From assembly GCF_008692195.1 (NCBI RefSeq), contig NZ_RXOM01000015.1:1-64000 (forward strand): DNA of 64,000 nucleotides. Direction: 5' to 3'. Within the stretch, counting starts at the first letter, position 1, and each line of letters begins with the position of its first letter. This document shows, piece after piece, positions 26,667-35,491 of this stretch. The translations under genes were made by a program, and so were the position numbers. The stretch is from Salegentibacter sp. R32. Its GTDB lineage: Bacteria > Bacteroidota > Bacteroidia > Flavobacteriales > Flavobacteriaceae. Below the pieces are notes generated by a model. It ran no database searches and was not told the DNA's origin. It saw nothing but the letters and a program-made list of their open reading frames with translations.

Positions 26667-29096
26667 TCAAAACCTTAGAGAGAGTCCTCCACCGGCACCA
26701 AAGCGGTTATCATAACTTCCCATCAGGGAAAAATTCTTGGATAAAAAATATTCAATACCTGTGCTCCAAGTAATCTCTTTTTTGAAATTATCTCCTTGAG
26801 GCAGTTCATCTACCCACCCAAAATCTGCCTGGTACTCGTACATTCCGAACAATATTGTTCGTGGAAAAATACTGATCGCACGGCTCAGGCTAATCTGCGG
26901 GCGTAGCTTACTATCCATCCTCACATCCAATGTAAATAAGTAGGGCGTAAGATATCGTACCCCTGCTATTGCCGTTGTTGTTATCTCATCGAGGCTATCC
27001 TCCATTTCGTTCTCGACATTTACACCGCCAAAAACCGTCAAATAATCATAAAGGTACCTATCATAAGCAGCTTCCACTTCCATATTTTTGTTCCATCCAT
27101 ATTCCCCCCGGAAACTAAACTGATTTCGGATATTAGACGATATGAGGTTCAATGTGGTCATATGCGATGCCGCATCTATCATTCCATAGGAATAATACTG
27201 ATCGGTCTCATCCAGAAGCTTGGAGACCGGATATTCTTCTAGCCTTGGATCCCTAGGGGTGTCATAGCTTACAATGCGTGCCATACCACTTACTAAATGG
27301 TAAAGGATATGGCAATGGAAAAACCAATCGCCGTATTCATTGCCATAGAATTCAATGGTCAACTTTTGCATTGGCGGCACATTGACCGTGTGTTTTAGAG
27401 GGGAATATTCCCCGTTTTCATTGATGACCCTAAAGAAGTGGCCGTGAAGGTGCATCGGGTGGTGCATCATAGTCAAATTGTTGAAGGTAATCCTGGTTAC
27501 CTCGTCTCCCTTGATCTTTATTTTATCTGCTTCAGATAGAGGAACACCGTTCATACTCCAGATATAGCGTTGCATATTCCCGGTAAGGTTCAATAGGATT
27601 TCGGATACGGGCACATCGGGATCATAGCTGGTCTTCTCTGGCGACTTCAGGTAGTCATAGTTGTATTGCGAAAACATAGCCATTCCCTGCATGCCATCTG
27701 CTTCGTCCATTACTTCCCGTCCGGCAGTCGGGTTCGTCTTGTTCATATCCTCCATTTGAGAGGCCTCTTTCATTTTGGTATCCATCCCGGCCATTTTGGA
27801 ACGGTCCATCTGCATCGAATCCTTTTTCATATCCATTTGCATTCCGTCCATTTCATCTTTCTTCATTTCCATATCCTTACCATTGGACTTGTCCCCATTC
27901 ATCATATCCATATTCATTTCCTTCATTCCTTCCATCTGCATATTATCGTCCATTTGCATGCCCCATTTCTCCTTCATCTGATATCGCTCGTCTTTGCCCG
28001 GGCGGAATTTTAAAGCGGGTGCACCCATTTTCATTTTCATTTTGGCCATTTGCTGCATCATCCCGATTTTATCCGGTCTGGATACATCGGGTGCAGCAAC
28101 GATAGGGCCTTGGCCCAAGTAAGCAGTTGCGGTTCCGGAGCCATCCTGGGCCATAATTTTAAATTCCAGTTTGCCGTTCTCCGGTATGGTCACGATAAAA
28201 TCGTAGGTTTCCGCAACGGCAATAAAGGTTTTGTTTCTTTTAACAGGAACAACATCTTTACCATCTGCCGAGACAAGCAAAGGGTCTGGGCCGCCAAAGG
28301 CCATCCAAAATGAAGTTGATGCAGAGCCGTCAATAATGCGCAGGCGTACTTTCTCCCCAGGTTTGAATTCGGGATATTCCACATTTTCTTCTCCATTTAT
28401 TAAGAACGCCGGGTAATATATGTCCGCTATATCCGCGCTTTCCATACGCTGTCTCCAAAAATCGACCTGTGCGCCCAGTGCCCCCCTGGCAATAACCTGG
28501 TTGAGCGGTGTGGCCGTCCCTTTTCTTATATTGTACCATTCTGTGCCCCGTTTTAAAAACCGCATTACATCCCGGGGCTTTTCATTGGTCCAGTCAGACA
28601 ATACCAAAACCTGCTCTTTATCATACTCCAATGTTTTGTCTTTCGGTTGTATGACGATGGAGCCAAAAACACCACTCTGTTCCTGCAACATCGTATGGGA
28701 ATGGTACCAATAGGTACCATTTTGCTTTATTGCAAATTCATATTTCAAGGTTTTGCCGGGTTCTATAGGTGGGGTAGAAAGGTAGGGTACACCATCATAA
28801 AAATTGGGCAGCAACATACCGTGCCAGTGAATGGAAGACTCTACGCTCATTTCATTCTTCACATAAATTATGGCATATTCCCCTTCATTAAAATCTAATG
28901 TGGGCCCGGGGATCTGACCGTTTACGGTCATACCCATAACCGGCTTGCCAGCCTTGTTGACCTGTTCTTCCCGCAAGGTCAACGTGTATTCCCGCACAGG
29001 TAAATTGTCAACGTTTCCTTCTACGGATTTTTCGGTTTGGGCTTGTAATACCAAGGCAAGCAGCAAGGCAAAAAAAGTCAATTGAGATGTTTTCAT
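26667..29096 (-). CDS. copA: Multicopper oxidase CopA fused to a CopB-like outer-membrane barrel
   Basis: From the ATG at 29096 (an upstream in-frame ATG at 29147 would spoil the signal peptide) the protein has 809 residues. After a signal peptide come three cupredoxin domains with copper ligand motifs HWHG, HSH, HPMHLHGHFF and HCHILYHLVSGMA. A Met-rich insert (about 370-455, many MxM and MDGM units) resembles copper-binding loops of CopA. The last about 190 residues (after SYDTPRDPRL) look like CopB: alternating beta strands with FSFRGEYGW, GVRYLTPYLFTLDVRMDSK and a final LSLRF. CopA and CopB are usually separate. It likely oxidises Cu(I) at the outer membrane. Confidence 0.9.
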   Translation of the reverse strand: MKTSQLTFFALLLALVLQAQTEKSVEGNVDNLPVREYTLTLREEQVNKAGKPVMGMTVNGQIPGPTLDFNEGEYAIIYVKNEMSVESSIHWHGMLLPNFYDGVPYLSTPPIEPGKTLKYEFAIKQNGTYWYHSHTMLQEQSGVFGSIVIQPKDKTLEYDKEQVLVLSDWTNEKPRDVMRFLKRGTEWYNIRKGTATPLNQVIARGALGAQVDFWRQRMESADIADIYYPAFLINGEENVEYPEFKPGEKVRLRIIDGSASTSFWMAFGGPDPLLVSADGKDVVPVKRNKTFIAVAETYDFIVTIPENGKLEFKIMAQDGSGTATAYLGQGPIVAAPDVSRPDKIGMMQQMAKMKMKMGAPALKFRPGKDERYQMKEKWGMQMDDNMQMEGMKEMNMDMMNGDKSNGKDMEMKKDEMDGMQMDMKKDSMQMDRSKMAGMDTKMKEASQMEDMNKTNPTAGREVMDEADGMQGMAMFSQYNYDYLKSPEKTSYDPDVPVSEILLNLTGNMQRYIWSMNGVPLSEADKIKIKGDEVTRITFNNLTMMHHPMHLHGHFFRVINENGEYSPLKHTVNVPPMQKLTIEFYGNEYGDWFFHCHILYHLVSGMARIVSYDTPRDPRLEEYPVSKLLDETDQYYSYGMIDAASHMTTLNLISSNIRNQFSFRGEYGWNKNMEVEAAYDRYLYDYLTVFGGVNVENEMEDSLDEITTTAIAGVRYLTPYLFTLDVRMDSKLRPQISLSRAISIFPRTILFGMYEYQADFGWVDELPQGDNFKKEITWSTGIEYFLSKNFSLMGSYDNRFGAGGGLSLRF

Positions 29097-29193
29097 ATAT
29101 AGTATTATTTTGACATTAAAAGTTAGCAACAAAAGCACAAGACACATCCCAATGTTTTTTAGCGAACTCAGAAATTAGTATTAATTGATTCAA

Positions 29194-29757
29194 TTATTCA
29201 TTCAGATTTCGTGTTTCTTCTTCAAGCAAGCCTTCAAACTCAGGCAAGGGCCTGTTTTTCTTTTCCTCTTCTGTTTCCACCGTACCATTTTCCCTGATAT
29301 CGTTGATCAACCATTGCATTTCCATAATTTCCCTACGTTGCGCCTTGATAATTTCATCAGCGAGTTTCCTTACCCGTATATCCTTAATTTGAGCACGATC
29401 ACTCGTTAAAATAGCTATTGAATGGTGTGGGATCATCCCTTCCATGTAGTCAACACCCGTGACAGTAACCTGACTTCTCACCAAACCAATACCACCGGCA
29501 ATCAATACGATACCCGACACGATGACCGCTATGTTTGCCCCTCGTTTTTTATACATATTCAGCATAAACAGGAGCATTATAATGATCATGGAACCGGCCA
29601 TGATCAGCGTCATAAAAAGCCTTGTTTCACTAAACCAGAAGTGATCAATAATTTGATAAGAATTAGTGTACATTAAAAAGAACATTGCCACCATGGCGGT
29701 TGCAATCATTGCGAAAAATTTAGCATAGTTGTTGCCGTTTTTTTGATTGTTTTTCAT
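29194..29757 (-). CDS. DUF305 membrane protein
   Basis: The 187-residue protein has three membrane helices (about 12-30, 47-64, 72-92) followed by a DUF305 segment with MEGMIPHHSIAILTSDRAQIKDIRVRKLADEIIKAQRREIMEMQWLI. DUF305 proteins often accompany copper oxidases, and the HH and Met residues of the helical hairpin are suggested metal ligands. It is upstream of copA in the same orientation, with a 97-bp gap to the copA start, supporting a copper-handling role. Confidence 0.88.
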   Translation of the reverse strand: MKNNQKNGNNYAKFFAMIATAMVAMFFLMYTNSYQIIDHFWFSETRLFMTLIMAGSMIIIMLLFMLNMYKKRGANIAVIVSGIVLIAGGIGLVRSQVTVTGVDYMEGMIPHHSIAILTSDRAQIKDIRVRKLADEIIKAQRREIMEMQWLINDIRENGTVETEEEKKNRPLPEFEGLLEEETRNLNE

Positions 29758-29967
29758 TTTTTTGGTTTTATAAATTAATTGTTATATTCTTAAATAGTTT
29801 AAAATCAAAATCCTATAAAAGTCCTACTCATCCAAACGACCTGAATATTTATGGATACTAAGGCCTGTAAGAATGATATAATACGATTTTTCATAATGAC
29901 CAGTTTTTTATGTCTATAAAAGCTGTTATTTCATTTACTCAAAGTTAATAAAACTGTTATAACTTTT

Positions 29968-32517
29968 TCATGCCTTTTTATAAGCCAAAAGCCTTAACGC
30001 ATTAAAAACCACCAGTAGTGTGGAACCTTCATGGATTACAACCGCCATTCCAATATTTGCCAAGCCGAATATGGTTGAAGGTATAAGTAGGGCAACAATA
30101 CCAAGGCTTACCCAAAGGTTCTGTCTGATAATCGCCTTTGCCTTCCTGCTTAAGCCTATGGCAAAGGGCAGGGTTTCCAACTTGTCGGCCATTAGCGCAA
30201 TATCCGCCGTTTCTAGGGCCACATCACTTCCCGCAGCACCCATAGCTATTCCTACAGTGCTGTTTGCCATGGCAGGGGCATCATTAACGCCATCGCCCAC
30301 CATTGCCACCTTGGATTCCTTTTCTTTTAATTCTTTTATAGCATCCACTTTTTCTTCCGGCAATAGGCTCCCCCAGGCATCGGTCAATCCTATTTCTTCT
30401 GCTACAGCGTCTGCTACCTTCTGGTTATCACCGGTAAGCATGATCATTCGTTTAATGCCGATTTCTTTTAATTTTTTAAGGGTTCCCTTGGCGGCTTCAC
30501 GAGGGGTATCCATTAATGCAATGATGCCTATATATTCTTCATTTTTTCGTATAAGCATTGTTGTATTTCCGCCCCCTTCAAGACCACGCACTTTCGTAGC
30601 TATTTTTTCGGAAGGTGTACTCTCATCAAGCCCTTCGTACAGGTCGAGGTTACCTATATAGATTTTATCATTGCCAAATGATGCTTTAATCCCTTTACCC
30701 AGAACTGCCTCCAAATTAGAGGCATTTGGGATTTCCTCGCCTTCCAGACGCTCTTTTCCATCACGAACTACAGCTTTGGCCAGGGGGTGATCACTAAGAC
30801 CTTCCACGGCTACTGCTATTTTGAGAAGTTCGTTTTCAGATATATTTCCAAGTGGCACCACTTGGGTAAGTTTTGGCTTTCCTTCCGTTAGAGTTCCGGT
30901 TTTATCGAAGGCGAGGGCAGTCAATTCTCCCAGATCCTCTAGTGGTCGGCCTCCTTTAATTAATACCCCGCCACGGGCGGCCCTGGCCACTCCACTCAAT
31001 ACAGCACTTGGGGTCGAGATTGCCAACGCACAGGGACTTGCAGCTACCAGTACCGCCATAGCCCGGTAAAAGCTGGCGCTAAAGGGTTCGTCTATTACAA
31101 GAAAAGCGAATAAAAGAATACCAACCAAAATAAGGACGGATGGCACAAAATATTTTTCGAATTTATCGGTGAGCAACTGGGTAGGCGATTTTTGAGTCTG
31201 AGCTTCGTTAACCAGTTTCACCAATCGGGAAAGCGTTGAATCTTTGGCTGCTTTGATCACTTTAATTTCCAAAGTATTATTCCCATTGATCGTTCCAGCA
31301 AAAACGCGGTTTTCATCCTTGATATCATCTACCTCTGAGTAATCCTTTTCGATGTCTTTCAGAGGAACTTTATCTACCGGTACACTCTCCCCGGTTATTG
31401 GAGCCTGGTTAACGCTACTCTGCCCATCTACCACTACGCCATCTGCAGATATTTTACTATTTGGTTTCACCACAATGATATCACCAATATTGAGTTTTTC
31501 GATACCAACTTCTTCCGTCTTACCATCTTTTTTGAGCAAGGCTGTTTTTGGCGCCAGTTCTGCCAATGCGGCTATAGATTTTCGTGCTTTGTTCATTGCA
31601 TAATGCTCCAGGGCATGTCCCAGGCTAAAAAGAAATAATAACAAGGCACCTTCAGCCCATTCCCCTAAAATAGCCGCTCCAATCGCTGCGACCAACATGA
31701 GAAAATCAATTTCAAACCCGCCTTTGGCTACGGTTTCCACAGCTTCTTTAGCAGTATAAAACCCTCCAAAGAAATAGGCTCCAATATAAAGGGAAAGACT
31801 AACCCATTGCGGAACTGATTCTACAAAGGATAGTCCAAAACCTATCCCCAACAAAACCCCACAAATAATGGCAAAAATAAGCTCTGTATTTTTCCCAAAA
31901 ATACCTCCGTGTGCGTGGGAATGATCTTCGCCGGCGCCGTGGCTATCCGCTTCTTTAAGATTCTGTACTCCCTCATCTTCATGCTGGTGTCGCTGGCCCA
32001 TCTTATTTTTTTTATTTAATTTATCAGAGGTTTTTTCCGAAGATTTAAAGCCGTTCTCATGGCCAGAGGCACTTTTCTTGACTTGTAGGTTTTCTTTTTC
32101 GAGCTTTGTAGTTATCTCATCAAAACTTGTTTCCCGTTTATCATATTCTAAACGGATCATTCCTCCGGCATTGGCGGAAGCTTCCAAAACGCCTTTGATA
32201 TTCAGCAGACTCTTTTCTATAGTCCTTGCATGCCGGGTATGTCTAATCCCCTCAACCTCTATAAGCAAATGTCCATATTTCTCGGTAATTTCAGCCCCGG
32301 TTCTTTCTGCCAATGATTGAATTCGGTCAATAGAGATAATGTCCGGATCATAATGAAAGCACAGTTGCGGCACCGTATCTTCCTGATCATCTACTATATG
32401 TACTTTTTCAAGACCCTCTTTGGCCTCTAATTCAGCAATGAGCCTTTGCACACAAGTGTCTTTTTCATTTGGCACCTGAGGTAGCAATACCGGAATTTTT
32501 AGTTGTAGCTTTTTCAT
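29968..32517 (-). CDS. P1B-type ATPase with SPC and HEGST motifs (P1B-4-like)
   Basis: The 849-residue ATPase has two degenerate N-terminal HMA-like folds (about 1-150, one Cys, no CxxC) and a His-rich linker (DSHGAGEDHSHAHGG, about 190-205). The membrane motif is ASPCALAIST (SPC, not CPC), the phosphorylation loop is DKTGTLTEG, the HP motif is SDHPLAKAV, the hinge is GDGVNDAPAMA, and the last membrane segment has VIHEGSTLLVVFNALRLL. SPC plus HEGST is the signature of P1B-4 ATPases, associated with Co(II), Fe(II) or Zn(II) efflux. It follows the SpoIIAA-like gene by 4 bp. Confidence 0.92.
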   Translation of the reverse strand: MKKLQLKIPVLLPQVPNEKDTCVQRLIAELEAKEGLEKVHIVDDQEDTVPQLCFHYDPDIISIDRIQSLAERTGAEITEKYGHLLIEVEGIRHTRHARTIEKSLLNIKGVLEASANAGGMIRLEYDKRETSFDEITTKLEKENLQVKKSASGHENGFKSSEKTSDKLNKKNKMGQRHQHEDEGVQNLKEADSHGAGEDHSHAHGGIFGKNTELIFAIICGVLLGIGFGLSFVESVPQWVSLSLYIGAYFFGGFYTAKEAVETVAKGGFEIDFLMLVAAIGAAILGEWAEGALLLFLFSLGHALEHYAMNKARKSIAALAELAPKTALLKKDGKTEEVGIEKLNIGDIIVVKPNSKISADGVVVDGQSSVNQAPITGESVPVDKVPLKDIEKDYSEVDDIKDENRVFAGTINGNNTLEIKVIKAAKDSTLSRLVKLVNEAQTQKSPTQLLTDKFEKYFVPSVLILVGILLFAFLVIDEPFSASFYRAMAVLVAASPCALAISTPSAVLSGVARAARGGVLIKGGRPLEDLGELTALAFDKTGTLTEGKPKLTQVVPLGNISENELLKIAVAVEGLSDHPLAKAVVRDGKERLEGEEIPNASNLEAVLGKGIKASFGNDKIYIGNLDLYEGLDESTPSEKIATKVRGLEGGGNTTMLIRKNEEYIGIIALMDTPREAAKGTLKKLKEIGIKRMIMLTGDNQKVADAVAEEIGLTDAWGSLLPEEKVDAIKELKEKESKVAMVGDGVNDAPAMANSTVGIAMGAAGSDVALETADIALMADKLETLPFAIGLSRKAKAIIRQNLWVSLGIVALLIPSTIFGLANIGMAVVIHEGSTLLVVFNALRLLAYKKA

Positions 32518-32521
32518 ATCC

Positions 32522-32881
32522 CTATTGGTTTAATATCCATCTTTTAGCTTCTTCCTTTTCGGTAAAGTCGAAATATTTAACTTCCGAGCTTGTAAAAAAA
32601 TCAGTGGCTTTAGCAGCCCATTCCTGCCATTCTTTTTCACCCACAAAGGCCATCTTTCCATAATCTGAAATATGGGCGGTATCAACTTTTAAATCTTCCC
32701 ATAAGCCTTTGAGATCGTAGCCCTTAAAGTTAACTAGTTCAAAAAAGAAATTCACCTTATTTCCATTTTTGACAATATTATGTATCAAAGGATGGATTTT
32801 CTCTATATCCTCTTTAGTAATCTTACCGCTTATTGAAGCGGATATCAAATTGCTTTTTTCGACATTTTTGATTCGTATCAT
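32522..32881 (-). CDS. SpoIIAA-like (STAS/SEC14-type) small protein
   Basis: The 119-residue protein fits the SpoIIAA-like family: ISASISGKITKEDIEKIHPLIHNIVKNGNKVNFFFELVNFKGYDLKGLWEDLKVD, then KMAFVGEKEWQEWA and a C-terminal FDFTEKEEAKRWI. Members have a STAS/CRAL-TRIO-like fold and bind small hydrophobic ligands or partner proteins. Its start overlaps the stop of the upstream fur-type gene by 4 bp and the ATPase gene follows 4 bp later, suggesting a coupled fur-STAS-ATPase unit. Confidence 0.82.
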   Translation of the reverse strand: MIRIKNVEKSNLISASISGKITKEDIEKIHPLIHNIVKNGNKVNFFFELVNFKGYDLKGLWEDLKVDTAHISDYGKMAFVGEKEWQEWAAKATDFFTSSEVKYFDFTEKEEAKRWILNQ

Positions 32882-33342
32882 TGTTTTAAGTTTTTATGAG
32901 CAGATTGGTCTATGTTATATTTTAGCTTCTTTGCTTTTTGGCATTTTACACATGCCCCCTTCAAAACTAAATTTACTTCGGTTATTTCGTATTTGTCAGG
33001 TAAATTTTCCTGTGGAACTTTATTGGGCAAACAGAAGGTTTTGCTGCAATTCATACAGTGAAGGTGTAAGTGTAGATCCAGCGAATTCTTATCAGAATAT
33101 GCATATTTTGCGGTAGCCGTACCGTCATCAATTTGATGTATAATCCCTTTCTTTTGAAATAATTTTATACTCCGATAAATTGTTGTTCTATCTCGTGTAT
33201 GTTTACTTTTTTTAACGAAAGCCGTTTCTATTTCCCTTAATGTTACAGCATAAAACTTTCTTTTGAGATATTTATAAATAAATAATCTCATTTTGGTAGG
33301 TCTAATCCCGTTGTTTCTAAGTGTTTCTTCGGCTTTGGTCAT
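32878..33342 (-). CDS. Fur-family metalloregulator (paralogue 2)
   Basis: The 154-residue protein has a Fur winged helix (NGIRPTKMRLFIYKYLKRKFYAVTLREIETAFVKKSK... RDRTTIYRSIKLFQKKGIIHQIDDG), LHLHLHCMNCSKTFCLP and a C-terminal CVKC. It resembles the other two island Fur proteins but has a longer lysine-rich tail. Its stop overlaps the SpoIIAA-like start, and a third fur gene lies 9 bp upstream, so it probably regulates the P1B-4-type ATPase operon. Confidence 0.9.
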   Translation of the reverse strand: MTKAEETLRNNGIRPTKMRLFIYKYLKRKFYAVTLREIETAFVKKSKHTRDRTTIYRSIKLFQKKGIIHQIDDGTATAKYAYSDKNSLDLHLHLHCMNCSKTFCLPNKVPQENLPDKYEITEVNLVLKGACVKCQKAKKLKYNIDQSAHKNLKQ

Positions 33343-33351
33343 CTCATAAAA

Positions 33352-33768
33352 TTAAACGCCACTACATTTCTCACATATTCCCTTTACTACCAGATTGATA
33401 TCCTCTGCCACATAGCCTTCGGGCAGGTTTATCTGAGGGATTTTGTGCTCTGTAAGGCACACGGTTTCCCCGCAACTATTGCAATGAAAATGTAAGTGAA
33501 GGTCGTTTCCCACCTCACATTCACAATTGTCTTCGCACAGGGCATATTTAATGATGCCGGTGCCATCCTCAATTTGATGCACGATTCCTTTTTCTTCAAA
33601 TGTCTTCATAGTACGGAAAAGCGTACTCCTTTCCGAGCTTTCGAAATCCTTTCCAAGGTCGCCTAAGCTAACGGCCACATTCAGTTGTGCCAGCCGTCTA
33701 TAGGTCATCAAGCGCATTGCCGTAGGGCGGATGCCTTTGCTTTCCAACTTTTTTACTATTTTTTCCAT
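33352..33768 (-). CDS. Fur-family metalloregulator (paralogue 3)
   Basis: The 138-residue Fur protein has SKGIRPTAMRLMTYRRLAQLNVAVSLGDLGKDF... ERSTLFRTMKTFEEKGIVHQIEDG and LHLHFHCNSCGETVCL with C-terminal CEKC. An extra acidic Cys pair (CEDNCECEVG, about 84-93) is not seen in the other two and might tune metal sensing. It is the second gene of the run PII-fur-fur-STAS-ATPase. Confidence 0.9.
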   Translation of the reverse strand: MEKIVKKLESKGIRPTAMRLMTYRRLAQLNVAVSLGDLGKDFESSERSTLFRTMKTFEEKGIVHQIEDGTGIIKYALCEDNCECEVGNDLHLHFHCNSCGETVCLTEHKIPQINLPEGYVAEDINLVVKGICEKCSGV

Positions 33769-33783
33769 TTGCTATAAAAGTAT

Positions 33784-34122
33784 TTAGGGGTCGTAACGCT
33801 TTATGGATTCCCCGGTTTTTATCTGGAAGGCATCTTCAATATCGGAAAGATAAATTATTCCGTCACCGGGTTCAGTTGTTTTTGCATTCTCAAGGATAAT
33901 ATCTATTGCTGATTGTGCTTCTTCGTTTTGACATACCAGTTCTAACTTTACAACCGGACTGTCTGTTACACGGAAATCTAAAGAAGGTGATGCGCCTTTT
34001 GCTTTAAAAGCCCCGGTACCTTCCCCCTGGGAAAGCGTCATACTTTTGAATCCACTTTCACTAAGGGATTCTATCACTTTTTGAACTCGTTTCGGTTTTA
34101 TAAATGCTTTTATTTCTTTCAT
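33784..34122 (-). CDS. PII-family signalling protein
   Basis: The 112-residue protein has the PII fold start MKEIKAFIKPKRVQKVIESLSESGFKSMTLSQGEGTGAF and the later VCQNEEAQSAIDIILENAKTTEPGDGIIYLSDIEDAFQIKTGE. The T-loop is short and differs from GlnB/GlnK, with no uridylylation tyrosine at the usual place, so nitrogen signalling is unlikely. PII-like proteins next to CzcABC-type pumps occur in Bacteroidota metal clusters and may sense nucleotides or metals; function here is inference. It heads the fur-ATPase operon. Confidence 0.83.
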   Translation of the reverse strand: MKEIKAFIKPKRVQKVIESLSESGFKSMTLSQGEGTGAFKAKGASPSLDFRVTDSPVVKLELVCQNEEAQSAIDIILENAKTTEPGDGIIYLSDIEDAFQIKTGESIKRYDP

Positions 34123-34218
34123 TGCTGTAATATTAATTTTAGTATTAAGGATGAACCCTCTGGAATTTTAATTAAGACAAACATTTAACAGAGAGTCCAT
34201 CCATCTAATTTTTTTAAT

Positions 34219-35469
34219 TTAATGACCATGGGAAGTCTGGCTTTTCTGCATTTCAGAAACCAGATAATAGGCATTATTATAGGCAACCAACGTACCTTCA
34301 GGCAGAGGCTCCAGCAGTTTAATTTCAACCCAACCATCTTCATTTATTCCCGTTCTAACCTGCACTGGTTTCAATTCCCATTCGGTTTCACCATCTTCCT
34401 GGTGTTTTTGGGCCGTAAAGATGTAGGGATTTCCTTCTTCTTCAATTATTGCTTCTTCCGGTAAGGCAGGAACAGCTTCTTCACCGGTCCTGATTTTTCC
34501 GTTTATATACATCCCCGGAATTAGAAAATCTTCTTTATTATCGATTTCTGCATGCACATGTACCGCTTTGGGGTTTTGTTCAAATTGTTTCCCCACTGAA
34601 TAAATTTCCCCGGTTAAATTACTGCCTGGAACCGATTCCAGTGTAAACGCAATCTTTTGGCCTTCTTTCACCTTATAAATATCTTTTTCAAAAACCATTA
34701 GATCGGCATGCACATGTTCATTATCAACTACCATAAACATACTGGTCTGAGGGTCTACATATTGTCCTACCTGTACCAGTACTTTTTCAATATAACCTCC
34801 AATTGGGCTTACTACCGGAATATATTCATATAATTCACCGTCTCTAACCTGGGAAGCATTTAGGTTTAACTGCCGTAACTGTGATTCATACCCCCGCACT
34901 TCACCTTGTACAGACTGGTAATCTGATTGGGTTTGTTGAAAAGATTTTCCAGATCCTACCTCTGCTTCATATAAACGTTTCTGTCTTTCAAATTCCTTTT
35001 CCAAAAATTGCATCCTACTATATGCATTAATATAATCAGACTGCATTCTGGTTAAATTTGGGTGAGAAAGATAAGCCAACACCTGACCTTTATTTACCTT
35101 ATCCCCCTCAATAACCTTTATAGAAGTTATATTACCGCCTAAAATTGCCGTAACGGTAGCTTCATATTGTGGCGGCACTTCTAACTGGCCATTGGCTTCC
35201 ACAATACCCGACAAAGCTTTTTTAGGCAAGGTATCTACTTTAATCCCCAGACTATTGAATTTCATTTCTGAAAGATGTACCGAACGCATCCCACCTTCTT
35301 CTTCACCGTGTTCTTCATCTCCTTCCTCACCGTGATTTTCACCTTCTTCGGTATTAGTAGTTGCAGTTTCACTGGAAGCATCTTCCCCTGCCGCAGGATT
35401 TTCTTTACATCCAAAGAATATGCTGAGCGTTAAGGCAAGCATTAGAATATTTATTGATCTTGTATTCAT
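34219..35469 (-). CDS. CzcB-type RND adaptor lipoprotein
   Basis: The 416-residue adaptor has a lipoprotein signal with Cys at about 21 (IFFGC), then a disordered Glu/His-rich stretch (NHGEEGDEEHGEEEGG) before HLSEMKFNSLGIKVD. The lipoyl/beta-barrel domains and alpha-hairpin follow (VIEGDKVNKGQVLAYLSHP; QSDYINAYSRMQFLEKEFERQKRLYEAE). The acidic/His N-terminus can collect divalent metal in the periplasm. It is 22 bp downstream of the CzcA-CzcC fusion gene and forms the tripartite pump with it. Confidence 0.92.
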   Translation of the reverse strand: MNTRSINILMLALTLSIFFGCKENPAAGEDASSETATTNTEEGENHGEEGDEEHGEEEGGMRSVHLSEMKFNSLGIKVDTLPKKALSGIVEANGQLEVPPQYEATVTAILGGNITSIKVIEGDKVNKGQVLAYLSHPNLTRMQSDYINAYSRMQFLEKEFERQKRLYEAEVGSGKSFQQTQSDYQSVQGEVRGYESQLRQLNLNASQVRDGELYEYIPVVSPIGGYIEKVLVQVGQYVDPQTSMFMVVDNEHVHADLMVFEKDIYKVKEGQKIAFTLESVPGSNLTGEIYSVGKQFEQNPKAVHVHAEIDNKEDFLIPGMYINGKIRTGEEAVPALPEEAIIEEEGNPYIFTAQKHQEDGETEWELKPVQVRTGINEDGWVEIKLLEPLPEGTLVAYNNAYYLVSEMQKSQTSHGH

Positions 35470-35491
35470 ATCGATTTTCTTATTTTAATTT

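Noticed and set aside
27666-28013. His-rich plus-strand ORF opposite the Met-rich loop of the copper oxidase
   Set aside because: Met codons read on the opposite strand give His codons, so this His-rich protein is a mirror artefact of the Met-rich insert.
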